Assembly (NCBI RefSeq): GCF_001592205.1
Contig: NZ_BCWM01000010.1
Coordinates: 62,001 to 126,000 of the forward strand
Origin: Brevundimonas vesicularis NBRC 12165
GTDB taxonomy: Bacteria > Pseudomonadota > Alphaproteobacteria > Caulobacterales > Caulobacteraceae
Length of the DNA stretch: 64,000 nt
Direction: 5' to 3'
The notes under the pieces are model-generated. The model was given only the letters and a program-made list of their open reading frames with translations, made no database searches and was not told the origin of the DNA. The position numbers and the translations under genes are program-made. This document shows, in pieces, positions 1 to 13,971 of this stretch. The stretch's first letter is position 1, and the number at the start of each line of letters is the position of its first letter.

Positions 1-348
1 GTGCTCCAGTCGGGCGCCCTCAACCTCCAGCCCGTCGGCCAGGACGAAGTTGCGAACGAAGCCGCGCGCCGCGATGCCGCGGTGCAGAAAGGCCTGTTCA
101 CCCCTGCCGGCGTCGTCGCGCTTGCCGGCGATGGTCAGCTGCCGGCCGTCCAGGGTTATGGACAGTTCGTCCGGCGCAAACCCGGCGACGGCCAGGCTGA
201 TGCGGACGCCCGCATCGCCGATCTGTTCGACATTGTAGGGCGGATAGCTTTCGGCCGCAGCCTTGGCGGCGCGGTCGATCAGGGCGCGGGTGTGGTCAAA
301 GCCCAGCAGAAAGGGGCTGTCGAACAGGAGGGTGCGCGTCGTCGTCAT
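1..348 (-). CDS. Hsp20/alpha-crystallin family small heat-shock protein (3' end cut by window)
   Basis: ATP-independent holdase chaperone of the Hsp20 (IbpA/HspQ-like) family that binds unfolding proteins. The 116 visible residues start MTTTRTLLFDSPFLLGFDH and include NVEQIGDAGVRISLAVAGF and LTIAGKRDD, the typical IbpA-type entry into the alpha-crystallin beta sandwich. The start ATG is at 348; the C-terminal end of the domain and the I-x-I tail lie outside the window. It is transcribed leftwards and separated by about 115 bp from the amtB stop. Family assignment is good; whether it is IbpA or another paralogue cannot be told. Confidence 0.85.
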   Translation of the reverse strand, partial: MTTTRTLLFDSPFLLGFDHTRALIDRAAKAAAESYPPYNVEQIGDAGVRISLAVAGFAPDELSITLDGRQLTIAGKRDDAGRGEQAFLHRGIAARGFVRNFVLADGLEVEGARLEH

Positions 349-463
349 CTGGGGTCCTTGCGTCAGCGACCGAGCGGTCGGTCTCCCGCAATCGGCAAGA
401 CCGTCCGTCACAGATGAAGATGGGGGCTGGCGAGGGCGGGATCAACCGGCAGCGCCTGTGGGG

Positions 464-1777
464 TCAGTGGATGGCCTCGCCGTGCTGGGTATAGTCCAGC
501 CCCTCGACCTCTTCGTCCTTGGTGACGCGCAGGTCCGTGGTGAACTTGCAGATCATCAGGACGACGAAGGTGCCCACCGCGCTCCATGCGATGACGCCAA
601 CCAGGCCGACGGCCTGTTTCCACACGGTCGCCCCCTCCGACAGGGCGTTGACGGTTGTCGTGGCGAAGACGCCGGTCAGCAGGGCGCCGACGATGCCGCC
701 CACACCGTGAACCCCGAAGGCGTCCAGGCTGTCATCGTATTTCAGCGCGTGCTTCAGCCAGACCGCGCCCGCATAGCAGGCCGGGCCGCCGATCAGGCCG
801 ATGAAGAAGGCGCCCTTGGGATCGACGAAACCGGCGGCGGGGGTGATGGCGACCAGACCGCCGACGACGCCCGACAACAGGCCCAGCAGGGTCGGACGCT
901 TGCGGTCGAACCATTCGATGGTCATCCAGCCCAGGGCGGCGCTGCCGGCGGCCAGGATCGTATTGAACGCGGCGGTGGCGGCCAGCGCATCGGCTGCGCC
1001 CGCCGATCCAGCGTTGAAGCCCAGCCAGCCGACCAGCAGCAGGCCTGTGCCGATGGCGCTATAGACCAGGTTGGCGGGGGCCATGTTGTCGCGCCCGAAG
1101 CCGTGACGCGGCCCCAGCACCAGGGCGCAGACCAGGCCGGCGATACCGGCGTTGACGTGGACGACCGCGCCGCCCGCAAAGTCGAGCACGCCCAGCCCGC
1201 CCAGATAGCCCCCGCCCCAGACCTGATGACAGATCGGCGCATAGACGATCAGGTGCCACAGGCCAAAGAACAGCAGGCTGGCCGAGAACTTCATCCGCTC
1301 GGCGAAGGCGCCGGCGATCAGGGCCGGGGTGATGATGGCGAAGGTCATCTGGAAGCTGACGAACAGCAGTTCGGGCAGGCCGGGCAGCAGGCTGTGGGCC
1401 GTCCGGGCGGTGACGCCGTTGAGGAAGGCCGCCTGAACCCCGCCGATGACGCCGTTGATCGCGTCCGGCCCCTTGCCGAACGACAGGCTGTAGCCGACCA
1501 GGAACCACAGGACCGAGACGATGGCGAAGGCGGCCGCCGACTGGGCGACGACGCTGATGATGTTCTTCTTCCTGACCATGCCGCCGTAGAACAGGGCCAG
1601 ACCCGGCAGGGTCATCAGCAGGACCAGGGCCGTCGACGTCAGGATCCAGGCCGTCGCCGCCGTATCGATGACCAGCGGCGCCTGATGCGCCAGCAGGGAT
1701 GGGGCCGCCAGGGCCGGTGAGGCGAAAGCCGCCGCCCCGGCGACGAGCGTGACGACGAGGGGGGCGGATCGGGTCAT
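464..1777 (-). CDS. amtB: Ammonium transporter AmtB
   Basis: Inner-membrane Amt/Mep/Rh channel importing ammonium/ammonia. The 437 residues begin with a signal-like hydrophobic segment ending in ASPALA, then about 11 membrane helices. The twin pore histidines are recognisable in GGAVVHVNAG and FGVHGVGGIVG, and the tail ends with EGLDYTQHGE, the cytoplasmic motif contacted by GlnK in relatives. The start at 1777 (MTRSAPL) is chosen because the longer open frame upstream would overlap gltB. It lies 29 bp downstream of the gltB stop on the same strand, so probably in the glt operon. The usual glnK partner is not adjacent. Confidence 0.95.
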   Translation of the reverse strand: MTRSAPLVVTLVAGAAAFASPALAAPSLLAHQAPLVIDTAATAWILTSTALVLLMTLPGLALFYGGMVRKKNIISVVAQSAAAFAIVSVLWFLVGYSLSFGKGPDAINGVIGGVQAAFLNGVTARTAHSLLPGLPELLFVSFQMTFAIITPALIAGAFAERMKFSASLLFFGLWHLIVYAPICHQVWGGGYLGGLGVLDFAGGAVVHVNAGIAGLVCALVLGPRHGFGRDNMAPANLVYSAIGTGLLLVGWLGFNAGSAGAADALAATAAFNTILAAGSAALGWMTIEWFDRKRPTLLGLLSGVVGGLVAITPAAGFVDPKGAFFIGLIGGPACYAGAVWLKHALKYDDSLDAFGVHGVGGIVGALLTGVFATTTVNALSEGATVWKQAVGLVGVIAWSAVGTFVVLMICKFTTDLRVTKDEEVEGLDYTQHGEAIH

Positions 1778-1806
1778 GGCGGCTTTCTGGGGCAGGCGGT
1801 TCGATG

Positions 1807-6314
<4,508 letters not shown>

Positions 6315-6318
<4 letters not shown>

Positions 6319-7751
6319 GCCGCGACCTCCTCGGTGCGGGTCTTGAAGTAGCGGTCGATCTCGGCGGCGGCGTCCTGGCCTTCGCGGACGGCCCAGACGA
6401 CGAGCGAGGCGCCGCGCACGGCGTCGCCGGCGGCGAAGACGCCGGGCAGGCTGGTGGCGAAGCTGACCGAACCCACCTTGATGGTGCCGTCGTCGCGTAG
6501 GCGCAAATCGGCCTCATGCGCCGCGAACGGCTCGGGCGAGAAGCCCAGGGCCTCTATGACGATGTCGGCCGGCACGTCGAAGTCGGCGCCGGGAACCGGC
6601 ACGATGTCGCGACGCTGACCGGGCAGGCCTTCCGTCAACTGCATGCGCGCGGCGCGCACGCCCGTGACCTGGTCGCCTTGCGAGAGCAGGGCCTTGGGCG
6701 CGGCCAGCCATTCGAAGACAACGCCTTCTTCCTCGGCGTTGACGACTTCGCGGGCCGAGCCCGGCATATTCTCGCGGTCGCGGCGATACAGGCAGGTGAC
6801 GCTGGCCGCGCCTTGTCGGACGGCGGTGCGGACGCAGTCCATGGCGGTGTCGCCGCCGCCGATCACGACCACTCGCTTGCCGCGCGCCTCGTGCCAGCCG
6901 TCCTGTTCGGCGTCGCCCAGATCGCGCCGGTTCTGGTGGGTCAGATAGGACAGGGCGGCGACAGTCGAGTCCGGCCCGCGACCCGGCGCGGAAAGGATGC
7001 GGGGCTGATAGACGCCCATAGCCAGCAGGACGACGTCGTGGCGCTCGCGTAGCTCGGTCAGGGTCACGTCCTTGCCGACCTCGCAGCCCAGCACGAACTG
7101 GACGCCGCCGTCGATCAATCGGTCCACGCGGCGCTGCACGACATGCTTTTCCAGCTTGAAGCCGGGGATGCCGTAGATCAGCAGCCCGCCGGCGCGGTCG
7201 TGACGGTCATAGACCGTGACCTGATAGCCCTCGCAGCGCAGGCGGTCGGCGGCGGCCAGACCGGCCGGGCCCGCGCCGACGATGCCGATCGTTTCGCCGC
7301 GTTCGGCCGCCGGGCGAATGGGTTCGACCCAGCCGTTGGCGAAGGCCTGGTCGCCCAGCCAGGCCTCGACCGAGCCGATGGTCACAGCGTCCCAGCCGGA
7401 CTGGTTCAATGTGCATGACCCTTCGCACAGCCGGTCCTGCGGACAGATCCGACCGCAGATTTCGGGCATGGTCGAGGTCAGGGACGCGACGCGCCAGGCC
7501 TCGCGCGGCTCGTTCTCGGCCGACAGACGCAGCCAGTCGGGAATGTTGTTCTGAAGCGGGCAGGCGTTCTGGCAGAAGGGCACGCCGCAATCGGTGCAGC
7601 GCGACGCCTGTTTCTCGGCCGTCTCGGTGGAGGGCGGAATCGTAATCTCGCCGAAACCGCGTGCGCGCAGTTCGGCCGAGGCCTTGGACAGGCGGCGGGG
7701 TTCGACGACGAATGTCCCGCCTTGCTTCAGGGTCTTATGCATATCTCGCAT
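6315..7751 (-). CDS. gltD: Glutamate synthase (NADPH) small chain
   Basis: FAD/NADPH subunit that feeds electrons to GltB. About 478 residues. The N-terminal 4Fe-4S-type cysteine motifs are visible (CTDCGVPFCQNACP and CGRICPQDRLCEGSC), followed by two Rossmann nucleotide-binding folds (GIVGAGPAGLAAA and VVIGGGDTAMDC). First gene of the leftward gltD-gltB-amtB operon. ATGs at 7751 and 7742 are both possible and neither has a clear Shine-Dalgarno; the start could also lie at 7778. Nitrogen-responsive control is likely but only an unassigned palindrome is seen upstream. Confidence 0.95.
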
Positions 7752-7773
7752 ATGCCGCAAACGACGCGTTAGA

Positions 7774-7789
7774 GGCAAATATTATTGCC
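7774..7789. promoter_or_regulatory. Palindrome upstream of gltD
   Basis: GGCAA-ATATTA-TTGCC, a perfect 5-bp inverted repeat in an AT-rich stretch (7770-7860) between the divergent gltD and gcd genes. Position fits an operator or activator site for gltD. The regulator is unknown; it does not match a clear sigma-54 or NtrC consensus. Confidence 0.35.
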
Positions 7790-7974
7790 GCGAGGCGTTC
7801 TCAGCAAAACAAAAAGAATAAATCATCCAAACGGACGCGTTTCTTCGTCAAAAGTTGCTGATGGCGGCCGTTTGCGCCGCAACAGGATTTTGTTCCAGGG
7901 GTGCGACAATAGGAACCGGCGCGGCCTCGAGACGTTCGAAAGACTGATTTCAACAGACCACAGAGAGTGCGCCC

Positions 7975-10386
7975 ATGCCCCGATGGACAACCCCGACCGG
8001 CCTTGGGGGATGGCTGACGTTGCTCCTCGGGGTCCTGCTGGCCGTGATCGGTCTGGTGCTGACGGTCGGCGGCGTGCAGCTCGCGATGCTGGGCGGCTCC
8101 TGGTATTATCTGATTGCAGGCCTGGCGCTGATCGTGTCGGGCCTTCTGCTTGTCTGGCGCGATGTTCGTGGAGCCTGGCTCTATGGCGCGGTCTTCGTCG
8201 CCACGGTGATCTGGGCGCTGTGGGAGAAGGGCCTGAACGGCTGGGCCATGATCCCGCGCCTGGTCGGGCCCTTAGTGCTGATGTTCCTGGTGCTGGCGAC
8301 GCTGCCGGTGCTGCGGTCGCGCGGCGGCGGCAAGACGGCGGGCTTCGGCGCGCTCGGGCTGGCGGCCCTGACGGTCGTGTTCGGCCTGGTGGTCGGTCAG
8401 ATCAACGCGCCCGGCGTCGACAGCCCAGTGCCCGGCGCGCGGGGACCGTTCGGTGATCCCGCCCTGATCAAGGCCGGCATGGACTGGCCCGCCTATGGCG
8501 GATCGGACGCGGCCCAGCGCTATTCGCCGCTGAACCAGATCAACAAGACCAACGTCGGGCAGCTGGAGCGGGCCTGGACCTTCCGCACCGGCGACCTGCC
8601 CGGCGAACGGTTCGGCGCCGAGACCACGCCGCTGAAGATCGCCGACACCGTCTATCTCTGCTCGGGTCGCAACAAGATGTTCGCCCTGGACGCCAATACC
8701 GGTCGACAGAAATGGGCCTATGATCCGAAGGTGGCGGACGAACAAATCCCCTACACCGCCGCCTGCCGGGGCGTGACCTATTACGCCACACCCAACGTCG
8801 ATCAGGCCCAGCCCTGCGCGACGCGCATCATCGAAGGCACGCTGGACGGCCGCATCATCGCAGTCGATGCGCGCACCGGCGTGCCTTGCCCCGCCTTCGG
8901 AACCAACGGCGCCGTCAGCATCAAGGAAGGGATGGGCAATCCCTATCCCGGCATGGTGTCGATCACCTCGCCGCCCGTCGTCGTGCGCGGCGTCATCGTC
9001 ACGGGCCATCAGGTTCTGGACGGTCAGAAACGCTGGAACGCATCGGGCGTGATCCAGGGCTATGACGTCGTCACCGGTCAGCTGCGCTTCGCCTGGGACA
9101 TGATGCGTCCCGACATCACCACCGCCCCGCCGGCCGGTCAGACCTATACGCCGGGCACGCCGAACATGTGGACGACGGCGACGGGCGACGAAGCCCTGGG
9201 CCTGGTCTATCTGCCGATGGGCAACTCGGCCGCCGACTACTATTCGTCGCTGCGCCGGCCCCAGGAGAACCAGTATTCCAGCGCCCTGGTCGCGCTGGAC
9301 GTCACGACCGGCAAGCCACGCTGGAGCTATCAGACCGTCCGCCGCGACGTCTGGGACTATGACCTGGGTTCGCAGGTGACGCTGGTCGACATGCCGACCG
9401 CAGGGGGCGTGACGCCGGCGGTGATCCTGCCGTCCAAGCGCGGCGAAATCTTCGTGCTGGATCGCCGCACGGGCCAGCCCCTGCACGGCGTTCAGGATCG
9501 TCCGGCCCCGCGCGGCGGCGTCGAACCGGCGCAGCGCGCGGCGACCCAGCCCTATTCGCTGTTCAACACCCTGGCCAAGCCTGACCTGCGCGAAGTCGAC
9601 ATGTGGGGCATGTCGCTGATCGATCAGATGATCTGCCGCATCCAGTTCAAGAAGGCGTCGTATCAGGGCCAGTTCACGCCCCCGACCGCCGACCGTCGCT
9701 TCATCGAATATCCGGGCTACAACGGCGGTTCGGACTGGGGCAGCGTGGCGCTGGATCCGCGTCGCGGCGTGATCATCGCCAACTATAACGACATGCCCAA
9801 CTACAACCGTCTGGTGCCGCGCGCCGAGGCGAACAAGCTGGGCTGGTTCCCCCGCGACGACCCCCGCTATCAGGAAGAAACGACCGGCGAGGGCGCCAAG
9901 GCCGAGGGCGCGGGCGATCCGCAGATGGGCGTGCCCTATGCGATCGACGTCAACGCCGGTTGGCGGATGCCCTTCACCGGCCTGCTGTGCAAGGAGCCGC
10001 CCTATGGCGGGATCCGCGCCATCGACGTGCAGAGCGGCAAGACCCTGTGGGACCGTCCGTTCGGCACGGCGCGCAAGAACGGCCCGTTCGGCATCCCCTC
10101 GATGCTGCCGCTGGAAATCGGCACGCCGAACAACGGCGGCTCGGTGGTCACGGCGGGCGGCCTGATCTTTATCGCCGCAGCGACCGACGACCTGATCCGC
10201 GCCATTGATATCGAGACGGGCAAGACCGTCTGGTCCGACGTCCTGCCCGCTGGCGGTCAGGCCAACCCGATGATCTATGAGCAGAACGGCCGCCAGTATC
10301 TGGTGATCGTCGCCGCCGGCCATCACTTCATGGAAACGCCGGAGGGCGATTACGTCATCGCCTATGCGCTGCCGCAGCGCGGCTGA
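7975..10386 (+). CDS. gcd: Membrane-bound PQQ-dependent glucose dehydrogenase
   Basis: Quinoprotein that oxidises glucose to gluconolactone in the periplasm and passes electrons to ubiquinone. 803 residues, normal for the family. About five membrane helices lie in residues 1-150, then an eight-bladed PQQ beta-propeller starting at WPAYGGSDAAQRYSPL. Propeller features include AYDPKV-like turns, NYNDMPNYNRLVPR and the W-motif blades through to VIAYALPQRG. The gene stands alone, divergent from gltD, and is followed by a terminator. No pqq biosynthesis genes are present in the window. Confidence 0.95.
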   Translation: MPRWTTPTGLGGWLTLLLGVLLAVIGLVLTVGGVQLAMLGGSWYYLIAGLALIVSGLLLVWRDVRGAWLYGAVFVATVIWALWEKGLNGWAMIPRLVGPLVLMFLVLATLPVLRSRGGGKTAGFGALGLAALTVVFGLVVGQINAPGVDSPVPGARGPFGDPALIKAGMDWPAYGGSDAAQRYSPLNQINKTNVGQLERAWTFRTGDLPGERFGAETTPLKIADTVYLCSGRNKMFALDANTGRQKWAYDPKVADEQIPYTAACRGVTYYATPNVDQAQPCATRIIEGTLDGRIIAVDARTGVPCPAFGTNGAVSIKEGMGNPYPGMVSITSPPVVVRGVIVTGHQVLDGQKRWNASGVIQGYDVVTGQLRFAWDMMRPDITTAPPAGQTYTPGTPNMWTTATGDEALGLVYLPMGNSAADYYSSLRRPQENQYSSALVALDVTTGKPRWSYQTVRRDVWDYDLGSQVTLVDMPTAGGVTPAVILPSKRGEIFVLDRRTGQPLHGVQDRPAPRGGVEPAQRAATQPYSLFNTLAKPDLREVDMWGMSLIDQMICRIQFKKASYQGQFTPPTADRRFIEYPGYNGGSDWGSVALDPRRGVIIANYNDMPNYNRLVPRAEANKLGWFPRDDPRYQEETTGEGAKAEGAGDPQMGVPYAIDVNAGWRMPFTGLLCKEPPYGGIRAIDVQSGKTLWDRPFGTARKNGPFGIPSMLPLEIGTPNNGGSVVTAGGLIFIAAATDDLIRAIDIETGKTVWSDVLPAGGQANPMIYEQNGRQYLVIVAAGHHFMETPEGDYVIAYALPQRG

Positions 10387-10400
10387 GGTGACGCACCAAT

Positions 10401-10555
10401 CTCCCTCCCCCGCGGGGGAGGGTGGTCGCGTCAGCGACCGGGTGGGGGCGGCTCGGAAACGAGCCGCCTTTTCTCGTTCAGCGGGATGTCGCCAGCCGCC
10501 CCCACCCGGCCTCGCCTTCGGCTCAGCCACCCTCCCCGAACGGGGAGGGAGAGCG
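10401..10555. repeat. Large imperfect palindromic intergenic element
   Basis: Two inverted arms flank a central hairpin between convergent gcd and proA. The left arm begins CTCCCTCCCCCGCGGGG and runs to GGGTGGGGGCGGCT; the right arm is its approximate reverse complement, from AGCCGCCCCCACCC to ACGGGGAGGGAG. Each outer arm also folds on itself (CCTCCCC/GGGGAGG). This looks like a REP/BIME-type dispersed repeat; a shorter element with a similar CTCCCCCGC core occurs near 36190. Its copy number in the genome cannot be seen here. Confidence 0.7.
10447..10472 (+). terminator. Intrinsic terminator after gcd
   Basis: Stem GGCGGCTCG / CGAGCCGCC with a GAAA loop, followed by TTTT. It sits at the centre of the palindromic element and is correctly oriented to end gcd transcription. 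Confidence 0.7.
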
Positions 10556-10563
10556 TGCGCGAC

Positions 10564-11826
10564 CTACGGCCTGATCTGGCCCTGGCCGCGCACCACATAT
10601 TTGTAGGTGGTCAGCTGCTCCGCCCCAACCGGGCCGCGGGCGTGGAGGCGGTTGGTGGAGATGCCGATCTCGCCGCCGAAGCCGAACTCGCCGCCGTCGG
10701 CGAACTGGGTCGAGGCGTTGATCAGGACGATGGCGCTGTCGACCTTGGCGGCGAACCGTTCGGCAGCTTGGGCGTCGGTGGTGACGATGGCCTCGGTATG
10801 GCCCGAGCCGTAGCGGGCTATGTGGTCGGTCGCGGCGTCCAGATCGTCCACGACGCGGACGGCGAGGATCGGGGCCAGATATTCGGTGGTCCAGTCGACC
10901 TCGGTCGAGGGCGTCATGACGGGGACGAGGGCGCGGGCGTCGGCGTCGCCGCGCAGTTCGCAACCGGCGGCGATCAGATCGGCGGCGACGGGCGGCAGCA
11001 GGCGTTCGGCTGCTGCCCGGTCCACCAGCAATGTCTCGGTAGCGCCGCAGACCGAGACGCGGCGCATCTTGGCGTTCAGGACGATGGCGCGGGCGGTCTC
11101 AAGATCGGCCGCCTCGTGCAGATAGGTGTGGTTCAGGCCTTCCAGGTGGCTGAGCACGGCCGTTCGCGCCTCGGCCTGGACGCGGGCGACCAAGCTTTTG
11201 CCGCCGCGCGGCACGATGACGTCGATGGCGCCGTTCAGCCCGGTCAGCATCAGGCCCACGGCTTCGCGATCGGGGGTGTCGACCAGTTGCACCGCATCGG
11301 CGGGCAGGCCGGCCTCGGCGAGAGATTCCGCAATCAGGACGGCGATGGCCAGGGAGGACTGAAGGCAGTCCGAGCCGCAGCGCAGGATGGCGGCATTGCC
11401 CGAGCGGATGCACAGGGCGGCGGCGTCGGCGGTGACGTTAGGGCGGCTCTCGTAGATCACGCCCAGCACGCCGATCGGCGTTCGAACGCGGGCGATGTCG
11501 AGGCCATTGGCGGGGGTCCAGCGTTCGGTCTCGACGCCCAGCGGATCGGGCACGGCGGCGATGGTCGCCACCGCCTCGGCCATGCCGGCGATGCGGGCGG
11601 GGCTCAGCGAAAGCCGGTCGATCAGGGCCTCGGTCATGCCGTTCGCGCGAGCGGCCTCGACATCGCGGGCGTTGGCGGCGAGGAGCGCGGGTTGGGCGGC
11701 CGTCAGTTTTGCCGACAGGATTTCCAGCGCGCGGGTGCGGGCGGCGGCGGGGGCTTCGCGCAGGAGCACGGCTGCGGTGCGGGCGCGCTGGCCCAGATCG
11801 AGCATTCGAGTCTTCAGATCGGTCAT
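10564..11826 (-). CDS. proA: Glutamate-5-semialdehyde dehydrogenase (gamma-glutamyl phosphate reductase)
   Basis: Second step of proline synthesis: NADPH-dependent reduction of gamma-glutamyl phosphate. 420 residues with the aldehyde-dehydrogenase fold; recognisable segments are [26 protein letters not shown] and the catalytic-cysteine region [13 protein letters not shown]. Start ATG at 11826 (MTDLKTRML) overlaps the proB stop by 4 bp (ATGA), so proB-proA is a translationally coupled pair. Length and motifs are normal. Confidence 0.97.
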   Translation of the reverse strand: MTDLKTRMLDLGQRARTAAVLLREAPAAARTRALEILSAKLTAAQPALLAANARDVEAARANGMTEALIDRLSLSPARIAGMAEAVATIAAVPDPLGVETERWTPANGLDIARVRTPIGVLGVIYESRPNVTADAAALCIRSGNAAILRCGSDCLQSSLAIAVLIAESLAEAGLPADAVQLVDTPDREAVGLMLTGLNGAIDVIVPRGGKSLVARVQAEARTAVLSHLEGLNHTYLHEAADLETARAIVLNAKMRRVSVCGATETLLVDRAAAERLLPPVAADLIAAGCELRGDADARALVPVMTPSTEVDWTTEYLAPILAVRVVDDLDAATDHIARYGSGHTEAIVTTDAQAAERFAAKVDSAIVLINASTQFADGGEFGFGGEIGISTNRLHARGPVGAEQLTTYKYVVRGQGQIRP

Positions 11827-12980
11827 CGGTCGTCCAGCACCATGTCGTCGCGGTGGATCAGCACCGAGGCCCCGCGATAGCCCAGCAGGGTCTCGATCTC
11901 GTCCGAGCGGCGGCCGCGAAGGCGCGCGGCCTCGTCGGCGGCGTAGGCGGCCAGACCCACGCCGACGGCGCGACCGTCCGGGTCGATCAGCCGCACGCAG
12001 TCGCCCTTCTCGAAGCCGCCGGAGACGCCCGTCACCCCGGCAGGCAGCAGGCTCTTGCCTGCCTTCAGCGCCGTGACCGCCCCGGCGTCCAGCCGCAGTT
12101 CGCCGGCGGGCGACAGGCTGCCGGCGATCCACTGCTTATAGGCGGCCATCGGCCCGTCGGGGGCGGCGATCAATGTGGCGCGCGCGCCGTCGCGGATGGC
12201 GCTGAGCGGCGACAGGGTCTGGCCCGACGCGATGATGGTGGCGCAACCCGCCGACCGTGCGATCTGGGCCGCCGCCAGCTTGGTCACCATGCCGCCGGTT
12301 CCGACGCCCGCATCCGCGTTGGCGCCCCCGCCCATGGCCAGGATGTCGGGGCTCAGCGTCTCGATCAGGGGCAGATGGGCGGCGTTTGGATCGCGGCGCG
12401 GATCGGCGGTGTAAAGACCGTCCACGTCAGACAGCAGGACCAGCAGGTCCGCTCGCGCCAGCTGGGCCGTGCGCGCCGCCAGCCGGTCGTTGTCGCCGTA
12501 ACGGATTTCCTCGGTCGCCACCGTGTCGTTCTCGTTGACGATGGGGATGACGCCGTGGGTCAGCAGGGCCTCGACGGTCGCGCGGGCGTTCAGCCACCGC
12601 CGACGGCGTTCGGTGTCGTCGCGCGTCAGCAGCACCTGACCCGCGATCAGGCCGTGCGGGTCCAGCGCCCCGGACCAGGCCGCCATCAGCAGCGACTGTC
12701 CGACCGAGGCCGCCGCCTGCTTGTCCTCCAGCCGTGCGCCCAGCGCGGGCAGCCGGCCCCGGCCCAGGGCGATCGAGCCGGACGAGACGACGATGACTTC
12801 GCGCCCCTCGGCCTTCAGCGCCGCCAGATCCGAGGCGACGGCGGCCAGCCAGTCGCGCGCCGGCTGGCGCGTGGCCGCGTCGATCAGCAGGGAGGATCCG
12901 ATCTTGACCACGACCCGCCGGGCGGCGCCCAGCGCCGACGCAGCGTTCGGGCCGACGGGGAGGGCGGCGCGCTGGGACAT
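11823..12980 (-). CDS. proB: Glutamate 5-kinase
   Basis: First step of proline synthesis: phosphorylates glutamate. 385 residues: an N-terminal amino-acid kinase domain ([45 protein letters not shown]) and a C-terminal PUA domain from about residue 285. In relatives the kinase is feedback-inhibited by proline. The start at 12980 (MSQRAALPV) is chosen because upstream sequence in the frame is antisense to the ZIP transporter gene. First gene of proBA. Confidence 0.96.
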   Translation of the reverse strand: MSQRAALPVGPNAASALGAARRVVVKIGSSLLIDAATRQPARDWLAAVASDLAALKAEGREVIVVSSGSIALGRGRLPALGARLEDKQAAASVGQSLLMAAWSGALDPHGLIAGQVLLTRDDTERRRRWLNARATVEALLTHGVIPIVNENDTVATEEIRYGDNDRLAARTAQLARADLLVLLSDVDGLYTADPRRDPNAAHLPLIETLSPDILAMGGGANADAGVGTGGMVTKLAAAQIARSAGCATIIASGQTLSPLSAIRDGARATLIAAPDGPMAAYKQWIAGSLSPAGELRLDAGAVTALKAGKSLLPAGVTGVSGGFEKGDCVRLIDPDGRAVGVGLAAYAADEAARLRGRRSDEIETLLGYRGASVLIHRDDMVLDDR

Positions 12981-13044
12981 GAAGCTTTCTCTAACGCCAC
13001 GGTTCGGGCTTGTCTCTTGCCGTGTCTCGCCGCAATGCAGACGG

Positions 13045-13827
13045 ATGATGGAATCGCTTTCCCCCATCGCCGCAGGCGGTCTGGGCAGTCTGGCGGCGGG
13101 CATGATGACGGCGGTGGGTGCCGTGCCTCTGCTGTTCTTCCGCAAGGCGGGGGTGCAGACCCAAAGCGCCCTGCTCGGTTTCGCCGCCGGGGTCATGCTG
13201 GCGGCTTCCTTCTTCTCGCTGATCATTCCCGGCGTGGACGTGTTGCAGGCGGGCGGGGCCAGCCAGGCGGCGGCGGCCGGCGTCATGGGGGCGGCGGTGC
13301 TGATCGGGGCGACGGTGATCGGCCTGATGAACCGGTTCGCGCCGGTGGACATGCTGGCCATCGGACCGGCGGGATCGCGCGACCTGTCGCGGCGCATCTG
13401 GCTGTTCATCATCGCCATCACCCTGCACAACTTCCCCGAGGGGGCGGCCGTGGGCGTCAGCTTCGGCGGCGGCGACATGCATCAGGGACTGTCCACGGCG
13501 CTCGGCATCGGCATCCAGAACATGCCCGAGGGTCTGGCCGTGTCGGCGGCGATGGCGACCCTGGGATACGGCCGCTGGCCGGCGTTCGCGGCGGCGTTGG
13601 CTTCGGGCCTGGTCGAGCCGGTCGGCGGGCTGATCGGCGCCAGCGTGGTCGATCTGCTACCCGGCGCCCTGCCGTGGGGGCTGGGGCTGGCGGCCGGGGC
13701 CATGATCTATGTCGTCACCGCCGAGATCATTCCCGAGACCCGCGAGAAGTCCAAGGGCGAGGGGTCGATGATCGGCCTGATGATCGGCCTTGTGGGGATG
13801 ATGTTCCTGGACATCGCCTTGGGATGA
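13045..13827 (+). CDS. ZIP family divalent metal transporter
   Basis: Inner-membrane ZIP protein, probably importing zinc or related divalent metals. 260 residues with about eight membrane helices. The metal-binding helix motifs [14 protein letters not shown] (helix IV) and the following NMPEGLAVS (helix V) are intact. ATG at 13045 or 13048. Divergent from proB with only about 65 bp between them. Substrate is not predictable from sequence alone. Confidence 0.9.
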   Translation: MMESLSPIAAGGLGSLAAGMMTAVGAVPLLFFRKAGVQTQSALLGFAAGVMLAASFFSLIIPGVDVLQAGGASQAAAAGVMGAAVLIGATVIGLMNRFAPVDMLAIGPAGSRDLSRRIWLFIIAITLHNFPEGAAVGVSFGGGDMHQGLSTALGIGIQNMPEGLAVSAAMATLGYGRWPAFAAALASGLVEPVGGLIGASVVDLLPGALPWGLGLAAGAMIYVVTAEIIPETREKSKGEGSMIGLMIGLVGMMFLDIALG

Positions 13828-13971
13828 GGCGGGGCGGCGAAACGCGGCGTGACCGCGCACCTGGGCGTTACATCGATTTACATGGCAGGCGGGGGTTGAA
13901 GCCTTCGGGGCCGAGAGGCTAGGCCTCTCGCTTCGCTGCTCGATTATCCCCCGAAAGGAGCGCCAGCCTAA

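Noticed and set aside
8272..10530. 752-residue leftward open frame
   Set aside because: Entirely antisense to gcd, His/Arg/Gly-rich with no family pattern; created by GC-skewed third positions.
10486..11880. 464-residue rightward frame opposite proA
   Set aside because: Antisense shadow of proA with repetitive G/D/Q composition.
13911..13930. CGAGAGGC/GGCCTCTCG hairpin before the GH3 gene
   Set aside because: Short stem with almost no loop and no T-run or regulatory context; not enough to call a riboswitch or terminator.
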